Positions 21,522 to 31,200 of a DNA stretch of 64,000 nt are shown piece by piece; position 1 is the first letter of the stretch; each line of letters starts with the position of its first letter. Origin of the DNA: Cyathus striatus (taxonomy: Eukaryota; Basidiomycota; Agaricomycetes; Agaricales; Nidulariaceae). Under the pieces are notes generated by a model. It did not search any database and had not been told where the DNA came from. It saw nothing but the letters and a program-made list of their open reading frames with translations. Where the stretch lies: contig JAOVFP010000018.1 of assembly GCA_025738555.1 (NCBI GenBank), positions 2,728,001-2,792,000 of the forward strand, in the 5' to 3' direction. The position numbers and the translations under genes are program-made.

Positions 21522-24166
21522 ATGGATCTCTACACCCGACTGCAAAAGGTTCAAAAGTGCCTTGAAGACAATAACTTCACCATCTCCACTTTTATCCAGG
21601 GCACACTTGACCACACATTTTCTGCATCACCAGTTCACCAGATATTGGTCAGTGATGCTGTGTCTCTGTGCAACACTCTGTATGAGAAAACCGACAGGGC
21701 TGCAGTTTTGAACTGGGCTTCCTCCATTGTAAAAGTGGGGCTTTGTGCGGAAATTGATAACCTTTCACAAAAAAACAACGGTCTACACTATAATGCAGTA
21801 AATGCAACAGATGAATACCTAGAAGAAGACTTTATGAACAAAGCATTAACAATTATGAAGGACAAAGCACCTCATACCTTGGATCTTATAAGTGCACTCC
21901 TAGATGCAAACCCACACAGGAGGTGGCTCAAACCTTCCACAAACAATAATGATGGTGATAATGAAATAGAAAGCACTACAAATAATGATGAGCATAAATC
22001 CAAAAGAGCAAAGAGGGCTGTAGATCGAAATACAGCACTTCTATCAATTGTAAGCAAGATATACCATTAATCAATATATAATACAACTGACTTTGCATTT
22101 AGAAAGCTATTGTTATGATTAGCATTTTCCTTCAGAGTACAAATGAGTGCTGCAACTACTTACAGTCAATTCTTGGCATCTTCTTTCATTCAAATGCAGT
22201 CCCAGAGCGCGTTGTTGAAACACTTGCACATGCTGGGCTATCCATTAGCCTCTCATCAATACATAATGCCGTTAATTCACTTTCAGAAAAGGCAGGAAAG
22301 CGATTGCAAGATGCAGTTGGGAAGCTGACAACAGCTTTTGCATATGACAATTTTGATTGTAATTTCAAGACATCAGAGCCGACTGTTGAACAACGGTCAT
22401 CTACATTTGTTAGTGCCACATCAGCTACTGCTATACCACTCATTGGTGTCACAGATCGAGAACATCTAAGGTGTTCTGATGAATTATGGGATAAAGATCC
22501 CCTGAACCCTTCTCCTAAAGAAACCCCTGTCAAAATCGATCTCACAGATATGAGAAAATTTCTTTTACAGAGCTCTGCTAATAAAAAAGCCCCTGGGAAA
22601 AAGTTTAGTGCCCTCCGTGAAAACTTTGCATGGCATGTACGAGATACATTAATTCGACATGCAAAAGGATTTGAGTATCTTGCAGTGTATCTTGGTCAGC
22701 CAGAGCCTGTCAACAAACTTACACCTGACAAAACAGTCCAAATACCCTGCCAGGCAATGAATATAAAGGAGTCAACTCCTGATGGAAATATAGAAGTTGT
22801 TGAGAATCTTCTTCGACAGGGTAGAATTGAAGAACCAGGAGATAAAAAGTTCCATATGCACAGGGATGTGGACATGACTGGCTTTGTCATAATTATCCAT
22901 GGTGATCTGTTAATAAAGGAGAGGTTAGATGCAGTTAGGCAATCTCGAAGAATAGAAGAAACACCAAAACATCGATTTCAGTACATTATATTTCTTCCTG
23001 GACTATTCCACTACAAGATGGCTTGTGCTGACTCCATTTGGTGAACATGGGTTCAATCAAAGACTGTTAGAACTGACATTAACAGTCTCTTTAATCATGT
23101 TGGTATATTACAGCCAGACGACACAATAAAGTTCAGTAGTAAGCCTGGGTTTCGGATGATGCATGATGTTATACATCATGACATATGGGCTTCAATTTTG
23201 GATTGTTGGACACTTGAGGCCCAGCATTATAATGTTTCCTGGAAGTCTCTTGATGACTTTGCTGAATCAAAGCCTTCATGGGATCTAATTGTGAATATGT
23301 CAGAAGCAATAGTAGAGAAGTATGTTGCAACAACACCTTCACTCAGTAATGCACGCGATAATGGTTCACAAGCACGAGACAAGTTGTTTGAGAACCAAAT
23401 GTTGCGAAATAGGGATGAGCTATTATATGTAGAGCTCAGCCATGCGATGAATGCAGGGGATATTGGCTGTGTAGAAGCTTCAATTTTACCATGGGTCTAT
23501 ATGTTCAAGGCAACAGGCAAGCACAAGTATGCATCACAGATGCTACACTTCATGATAAATATGCGGGATGTATATCCCCCTGAGCTGCAGTAAGGCAATT
23601 ATCGAATGAAAAAAATGAATTGAATAATCATATTACTTACAGGAGGATCATACGGATGAACTGGCTATGCAATCCAACTGGAAAAGACCATGGATTTCGA
23701 GGGGTAGATTGGTTAGTAGAGCAAAATAACCTATATACTAAGGCATGCTTCAGTTCCGAATAGCATATTAATATCACTTACAGGAATATAGGTTATATAT
23801 AGTGGAGGAAGCTCTAACCGAACCATTGAGCATATAATTAAAGAATCACCACTAATTGAATTCTATCGGCGATGTCATGTAGCAATTGAAGATAGCTTTC
23901 ACCTGGAGCATCGAACAATCCGACATGCACACCCTGACATGACAAATACCATAAAAAAACTTCGAGAACAAATGCATAAGAATGGTGTACATGTCTTCAC
24001 ACCAGGCAGAGATGTAGACAAATCTATTCCAGATCAGATTGCAGTATCTATGGACTTAATACTGCATCAGCCAGAGTCTATAGATACCACAGGTACCACA
24101 AATGATGTTGACGACGAGCCACGTTTGGAAGTGGAGGCTGATGACTTCGTAGAAACTCACTTATAG
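21522..24166 (+). pseudogene. DUF6589-type protein gene, four exons, one nonsense mutation
   Basis: Inferred exons are 21,522-22,049, 22,136-23,589, 23,643-23,742 and 23,792-24,166, giving 818 codons plus stop. The third intron needs a GC donor. Exon 2 opens with STNECCNYLQSILGIF, a stretch I recognise as a hallmark of DUF6589 proteins, followed by FAYDNFD (Asp 247/250), HGDLLIKERLDA (Asp 433) and GLFHYKMACAD. Exon 3 carries RMNWLCNPTGK and exon 4 SGGSSNRTIEH and RRCHVAIEDSFHLEH. Spaced acidic residues in conserved motifs would suit a nuclease or transposase, but this is inference. A TGA at 23,042-23,044 replaces residue 479, where Arg (CGA) or Trp would fit; otherwise the frame is open. A shorter N-terminal product could still be made. 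It converges with the helicase gene, leaving about 110 bp between the stops. Confidence 0.8.
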
Positions 24167-24277
24167 AAAACTAATTTATTATATTGTCAATAACGAGTCT
24201 GAATTGCTGGTATGATGTGAACGATGATTTGGACAAGACTTATTTGATGCTATATGAAAAAATTAGTGATGTGCTCT

Positions 24278-26581
24278 TTACAATAATATCATAAACATCA
24301 ACACACCAATATGATCAATAGACCCACATGCTCTACAGTGACGAACAGACTTCAATGTTGGTGGGAGTACACTTCTATTATGAACAAATTGGTTTGGCAG
24401 TGTATTTTCATCGACACATTGTTTCTTAGAATGTGGTTGTTGGGTCAATTCTGAATGTAGTGATTGTACTTCAGTTTTCATATTTAATTTCTCTGATGAT
24501 GTGTTTTCATCAATGTGCAGTCGTTTCAATGGTGGCCAGTCTTCTCTAGCTATGTACTTTGGGCACATTTTATTTGAAGCTGATAGAGCAATAAGGTTTA
24601 AGAATATCCAAGTAGTGTATTCATTACATACCAATATGAGTGTCACTTCCACATGCTGTGCAACGATGACGACCTAATGCTGTTGAAGAAGACTCTGAAT
24701 TTTGCTGTACTGCTAAAGAAGGTGGAGAAATGTGCTTGTTCACAATGGCAATAATTCTTGCACCATATTTGATAGAGTATCACCAACTCGTTTGCTGGGA
24801 GAGTGTCTCCACATCCACAAGCTTGTGATGATGGGCCATGTCAACGATACGTTGAAGTATACTGTCTGAGAGCAAGAACTGTGGTCCGAAAAAATCATCA
24901 TTCCCAAACCCCTCAGCAATGAATTGTTCACATCGCCAACATTTGAGAGCATCCTTGAGTGTGAGGTCGTGGGAGTCCATTGTATAGTTGTCAATCCCTT
25001 TAATCTTTCGTTTTGATCGAGTGACCTTTGTTGACAGCTGTGCTGAAACTAATAATAGAAGAAATGATTCCGGTGCACAATTATCGCAACATAAGCGTGA
25101 CTGTACAGGTGCGCAATGTTCGCAACACTTCTTCTCCTCATGAACAAGATCTTTTGGAGATATTATATATAATGACATTCCAATAACAGGAGTAAGTTTA
25201 CTCACCGTTTTGAAAATAGTCATTCAAAACCTTCCGTCTACAGGTTCCACGCAATTGAGCATTGATGAATGCATCCATAAAGTCAGCCTCATACTCAGCT
25301 GTCGATACAACAGTGGTATCATGCTTGTTTTTTCGTCTAACTGGTGCAGAGTCAACTTTTTTTTTATGGTCATCCATATAGTGAGGCTCAATGAGATATA
25401 TGCCTGTAGCTTCCATTCCTGGTCGACGTGCCCCTCGTCCTAGTCACTGTGTCAACGTACAAAGTGATGGGACATATTTCCATTGGATTACAAGCTCGAT
25501 ATCTGGAATGTCAAGGCCCTAGAATATTTATTGTATCAGGTGTAAGTAGACATGTTAAAAATATGAATTATACCATTCCAGCCACATCTGTACATATTAT
25601 TCCCCAAATATCTCCAGCTTTCAGCTTGCTAATAGTGGACTCTCGAAATTCTGAACTCATTCCAGAATGAAACCAAACCACATTACGGCACAACTCATCT
25701 GGTAATTTGCTCCACTCATGTTCAACTCCCTCTTCTGTCTCTTGATGTCTGTTCGCAAAACACATAAATTTTGGCGGGCGAGAACCACTTTCAAGTCGAA
25801 GAATCCTTTCAAGATCGTGCCAGCTATTAGCTGGATACTTCATATCCTCTACCATAAAGTGAATATTCGCGCGATCATTGGAATGTGTTATTATAACTGT
25901 TTGATCTACTCACATCCACAACTTCTCCATGACATCTCGTAATATCAGCGATGGTAATGTTGCAGATACTAGATGAAATTTCACATGTTCTGGCAGGAGC
26001 CAACGCAATCCTCCAAGGAGAGCATACTCCGGCCGAAACTCTTTTCCCCACTGACTTATACAGTGACCTTCGTCAATGGACACATTGAATAACCGTGACA
26101 TGAAACTTTTCGTCTCCCAAAGCTTGCGAAACCGGTTGTCATGCTGTATTTTCTCTGGACTGACAATGATGACACGATGTTTCCCTTCCCTAATTTCCTA
26201 TAATAGCAGTATAAGAATCTCGCTGTCAACTTGTAAATGATGATGTCAACTTATTTATACCTTAAACAGTCCATCCGAGGCCGTCTCATTGGTCACATTC
26301 ACAGCACTAACTCCTAATTCAGTCAGCTCTGCAACATTCTTGTCCTCAAGTATATTAAGTGCGGTTATAATGATAATAATTCCATTATTGTTGAAGAGAA
26401 GCAGAATCTAAAATGTGAGTGTCTTGCCAGAGCCCGTAGGTGAGATCGTAATGCAGTCCTGTCTGTTCAACTGAGCTAGAGCGTCGTCAATTTGGAATTG
26501 GCATGGCTTTACGCCAAAGATATTCTCGGTGTGGGAGCTGATTTCAGCAGCTGATGGCACACAGTATCGTAATCTTGACAT
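24278..26581 (-). pseudogene. RecQ-like DNA helicase gene with nonsense mutations
   Basis: The start ATG is at 26,579-26,581. The first exon shows a Q-type motif (PCQFQIDDAL) and Walker A ISPTGSGKT (residues 46-54), then a TAG at 26,408-26,410 where Trp is expected. Later exons carry DExH as SIDEGHCISQWG, motif III as SATLP, motif IV/V segments (FHSGMSS, ICTDVAGM, then GLDIP) and motif VI as LTQ-stop-LGRGARRPG. The expected QRxGRGAR arginine is a TGA (25,444-25,446). The C-terminus holds Cys pairs (CCEHCAP, CCDNCAP) and two zinc-knuckle-like CxxCxxxxH motifs. Introns of about 50-90 nt separate the pieces. RecQ helicases unwind DNA 3' to 5'; here it probably helped move the element, or hitch-hiked. 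Both stops lie in helicase motifs, so this copy should be inactive. Confidence 0.82.
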
Positions 26582-26673
26582 CTTCTCAGAGCTGATATGG
26601 AAGGATAGCTATCTATGGAATGCTTCCACTGATGCGTGGCACAGGCGTGGCTGATGAGAATTTTTATATCATG

Positions 26674-26785
26674 TGATCTACTTTACAGGTTGTGCCAGTC
26701 GCTGTAGCGCGTTAAAGTTCCAACTTCTACGGATTTAGCGGTGTTAGCCAAACTTGAACGCGCGAGCGACTGGTTTGGAGTCTGT
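26674..26785 (-). repeat. right terminal inverted repeat of the DUF6589/RecQ element
   Basis: This is the reverse complement of the left end, with more CG retained (for example GCGCGAGCGACTGG near the tip). It ends GGAGTCTGT directly before the second AGGTATG. The helicase gene starts about 90 bp inside it, so the repeat or its edge may include the helicase promoter, just as the DUF6589 gene starts about 160 bp inside the left repeat. Confidence 0.9.
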
Positions 26786-26792
26786 AGGTATG

Positions 26793-27341
26793 AATGTGGA
26801 AGTATAATACTAAGAGCAAGTCAAGGGAGTAAGTAGGAGATAAAGTCTGGGCAAAGTGGAGTAGGGGCACAAATGACACACTTAGAATGAAGAATATGGA
26901 ACTAAACTACAAAGACCATAATAAAATATACAAGTAAGAATGGAAGAGAGAAGTAATAGAATAAAGATGCAGTAAGGCCATCATAAGAGAAACTATGTAT
27001 CCAGGATACCTGATAGAAAACTCAACAGGTTCTGGGTATGTTCCCACCTGGGAACATCAGGAAGTATAAACCTATAATGGATATGTTCTGGGAATGGACC
27101 AGGTATATTGGAAGGTCACATGGGAACATCAGCACAGTCTATCTGGGCATGGATATAACAGATAACTACTGAGTTGCACAGTAGAAAATGACTCATTTGT
27201 TCCAGCAGGCATTTGATAAAGTGACTGAGGATTTGAAAATGTCAAGATATTCAAATGGAATCAAAGAAAAGAGTGCATAGCATTGAGTTCCTATAGGAAT
27301 GTAAGTTTCTCAGGTCATAATAATCAAGTATACAGATTATG
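26793..27341. other. AT-rich DNA between two elements, no gene
   Basis: This is probably the outer continuation of the old gypsy LTR split at AGGTATG, followed by unrelated sequence up to the left end of the PHD transposon. It shows no open frame of note, CG is rare, and it contains two near-repeats of a TGGGAACATCAG phrase around 27,050-27,130. It does not encode the upstream half of the gypsy gene that lies beyond the right end of the next element. Confidence 0.5.
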
Positions 27342-27610
27342 GAGCACTTTACAGTCCCCCACACGTTTATGTGGAGTCCATGTGGACTCCTTGTAAAATT
27401 TCAGAAGCCTATGTGGACTCAACATGGAGGATATGTGGAGTGATGTGTTATTGACATTAAAAGGTAGGCAGATTTTACATGGACTCCATGTGGACTCCAC
27501 ATGAAATCACTAAATTCCACATGGAGTCCACGGAGTTTAGGAGAACTCCACATGGATTCTCCATATTACATCCTGGTACACTCCACATAGACTCCATGTG
27601 TAATGACTGT
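27342..27610. repeat. left terminal and subterminal repeats of the PHD transposon
   Basis: It contains the terminal repeat plus at least six versions of ATGTGGAGTCC / GGACTCCACAT in both orientations. Such subterminal arrays are typical transposase-binding sites. The non-autonomous copies at 3-5.9 kb have the same layout but with TCCGTACGGA-type palindromes. Confidence 0.75.
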
Positions 27611-27689
27611 GACAACTGTAACACTATGTAACTCATAGTATTACAGTGTTATATTTGTCACAGTCACTACAGTTGCAACAGGGTAGCAA

Positions 27690-27850
27690 TTGTCACACTT
27701 GTCACACATTGTCATTGAGTGTGACACTGTGCATCAAGCAAACTCTGTGTGTTAAGCATGACACTGTGCATCAAGTGTGACACCATACATTGAGCATGAC
27801 ACTGTATGAAAAGTGTGACAACTATAACACCATAACAACTGCAGTAGTAA
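27690..27850. repeat. short minisatellite related to the 3-5.9 kb arrays
   Basis: It holds several diverged units of the type GTGTGACACTGTGCATCAAG, clearly related to the 19-bp unit in the non-autonomous elements. Its position between the subterminal repeats and the gene suggests the long arrays grew from such a seed. Confidence 0.7.
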
Positions 27851-28280
27851 TATTGTCACAATGGTGGGACAATGCAAGGGGGTGCGTCAATCATAATTTC
27901 CCACGGGGGGTAGGGTAGGTAGGGTCAGGCCAAAGGCCTGACAAAAAAAAAAGGAGCCATTTGTACCAAGTCTCAAAGAGGGTGTACAAGAGGTTATGCA
28001 ATGGAATCATTGTTGTATATTATCATTTATGGCTGTCTATAGTACTTCTTTCCACTTCATGTGCCGAGATAGCCAATAGATAGCACCCAATTAAAAATTA
28101 TCTTATCTAAATATTACATAATCACATCAATTTTCGATTCCACCACAAATCCACTGTGCCTGCTGTCAACAACAACAAGAAAGCTCATTGCAATGAGATC
28201 AGAGGTATGTTCTTAAGTACATCTGTCTGATACATCAAACCAACCAACAACGGAAACAGCCACCCACTTTAGCACCTCCG

Positions 28281-31200
28281 ATGCCGCCAGGTGTTATCGA
28301 TTCTGAGGGATTTGCTATCTGCCCAGAATGTGGAGTACGGAAGAACTGTGCAAAGGGAGGTATCAGGAATCTCACCAAGAACCATGTTGGAAGTGAAGCC
28401 TGTGTTGCTGCTAAGGCTAAGCGGGATAAAGAAGCACGAAGGAAGAAGGATGGATCACTGCTGAGCTTCTTCTCGAAGCCAAAGGCCAAGCTAGTTCCCA
28501 CTACTGTCACTGGTCCGGCAATCGTTGCAAACCTTCCACTACCCCCCAGCATTGAAGGACCTCATGCATTGGAGCCCAGAGTACACTGCCTGGTTGAGCA
28601 ACATGTCGATACAAACACAGTTGAGACTGTTGATTTCCTCGAGAAATTTTTCAATGCAATCGCCAGCCTTCCCAACAGCGTCAAGGAGGCTACAGAAGAT
28701 GATGCACTGGCACTCTTTGCACAAAATCCAGCCAACCATGATGACCTGAGGATCACCAGTGATGTGCTCTGGGAGGAAAAGCTGAACGGCTTGCTGAAGT
28801 CTGTTATTGGTTGGGGAGTGGATGACGACATTGATCATCTTATTCGGCGGGGTAAAATGGGTTTGGACGGGCTGGCAAGTTTTGTACAATACTTCATTGT
28901 GAAGAGGGGCATCAATGTCGCCTTATTTGAAGGAAAGTTATCGCATCTGTTGCATAGAATTGAAGAAAAGTAAGTTTCTTATGTTTTCTCCCCGGGTATC
29001 AAACATACTCACACTTTGATTAGAAATGTAGCACCGGATCATCCTCTCGTCGCTTTTCAGCTGCATAACCAATCACACTCCAACCCCAGGGCTGAGGCCA
29101 CACCTAACGTGCCCGACGAGTCCCACATAGAGACTTGTAACGCTATTGATATTGACGTAGCCACTGCTGCCAACACGTCAGAGCAGAAAATTGCAGTATG
29201 CAGTGGATACGAGCTTACTTTCCCAACTGGAGTATCACCTCATACCACCTATCCTTTTGGTCTTCATAATAAAACGAATGTCATTCTTCCATGGTCCTAC
29301 AAAGTAACTTCTGACGGCTTCATGTTCCTCTATTCCACCTCCTGCACTGGACTAGTTGAAGGGAATCACGACCCATGTAGTGCCTGTAGCAGCTTGAGCG
29401 ATAACAACAGTCTTAAGGGCATTGTTCAGCGTATATTTTCAATAGATGAACTTCACGAGAACCTACCTTTTGTCTATCATGGGATAAGCAGCCTTCAGAG
29501 ACTTTTGCAACGTAAAAGTCAGCAAATCGAATTTCATCGACACCAAGGGCTGAACCAAGCTCGACGACTACTCACTGGTGCAAAGAGTCTTGACATTCAG
29601 AAGCGGCTCCTGATAGCGATTTCAACTGGACAAGTAAACCGTGTCGATCGCCTCATAACCCTTGGTCTACAGCAAAATATGGGGGCCAAAGGATTGTTTT
29701 CGATGTACATGGAAGCTGCAAAAGGAGTGTATAAGCCAAATAGCTACACAGAAGAAGAGTGTTTAAAAGCTATACTTCTATGGAAGCTGGCTGGAAACCG
29801 AGTAGCAGAAATCAATCATCGAGCAAATGGGGCACCAAGTCTTACATACCTTCGAGAACGATCCACTGTTCCTCCCTTAGTTCCATCTCCTCGGCAGCCA
29901 ACATCCAATGAAGTATCATTGAACCTCAAGGCAAGCGTGAGCAGTGTTCTTGACGTGCTCCAGAGTTGTGTGCCATCCGGCCAAGTGCTTCACACAGTCT
30001 TGATGTTTGATGAGATTGCGACAGAGAAAAGGATCCGTTGGGATCCAAAGTCGAATAATATGCTAGGAATATGCAGACAGCATTCCTATAGGACATCAGT
30101 GGAGTTTGTGAATGAAGATGATATGAAGGAGTTGTTTAGGTGCTTGGATGACAAAGAAGTGCATTACGCAGGAGAGGTGGGAGGCGAGAATTTGGCCACA
30201 GTGTATTCAGTTGACTAAGTGATCCATCTATATATAGGCTACAATAGCCGCAGTAGGCATACTCTGCAAAAACAATAAAATATATCCTGCACGGGCTGTT
30301 ATGGCTTCTGGTGACTGTAAACGCGAAACGGGAGAAGAGCATGCTGTGGTTCTTCAAACTGTCCTAGATGGTGTGAATGCACTGCAAGACACGACTAAGT
30401 TGCGCATTGTGTCCATTGCATCAGATGGAGAAGCACGACGAGGCTCCGCAATGATTCGTCTCACATTCAAGAGGAGACTTGCTGAAGATTCTCCAATATA
30501 CAACCAGCTTAAATATCTTACATTCCTCAATTTATACGTTGGGGATGATGATCTTACATGTGACAAAGATTTCAAACATATTGTGAAGCGACTTCGCAAT
30601 CTTGTTATTAGGGCTCGTGGTATAAGTATTAATGGTCGTCGAATTACACCAGATATAATAACTGGGCAATTGAAGTATGAGGGACTAGCAGCCGACCACC
30701 TCAGAGCAGTGTTTAATCCTGACGACAAGCAGGATGTCAAATTGGCATATGATTTGTTGCGGGACATATGGAGCATTCCGTGCACGTCACCTCATTCACA
30801 TCCAGGATTTCTTGAAAACCGTGAAGCCTTATCAGTCCTGGGGAAATTTGCATTCCATCTGATATTCCCCTACCTCTGCATAGACCTATCACTATCTGAA
30901 CAAATAGAGCATCTCAGTGCTGCAGCCCATCTTAGTCTCGCGCTCTACAAGCAGGCTGGAAAAGAGTTCCTTCCTACCAACCTATATGTCGACATTCACC
31001 TTCATATTAAAAATGTAGTGTTCTGTGTCGCAAAGGCTAAAGCGGATGATCCGAATGGTGAATTCTGGATTATATTACTGGGAACAGACCGTCTTGAGGA
31101 GTTGTTCGGAATACTACGAACAATGGTTGGAAACGATGCCAATCTGGATATGCTACAACTTGTATCATGGCTGGCAGGAACTACAGAGGTGTCAAACATT

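Larger units (their letters stand above)
21249..26785. mobile_element. TIR DNA element carrying DUF6589 protein and RecQ-like helicase
   Basis: Terminal inverted repeats of 112 bp (21,249-21,360 and 26,674-26,785) pair with four clear mismatches. The element is flanked by the 7-bp direct repeat AGGTATG (21,242-21,248 and 26,786-26,792); counting one shared T it could be 8 bp. Inside are two convergent genes filling nearly the whole interior: a DUF6589-type gene on the plus strand and a RecQ-like helicase gene on the minus strand. The boundaries, target duplication and absence of other genes show that both genes moved as one unit of 5,537 bp. DUF6589 proteins and RecQ-like helicases are both common in Agaricomycete genomes; their joint mobility is read directly from this sequence. 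Confidence 0.88.

Noticed and set aside
22186..22545. Minus-strand open frame opposite the DUF6589 gene
   Set aside because: It is a shadow of the plus-strand coding frame with no motif of its own.
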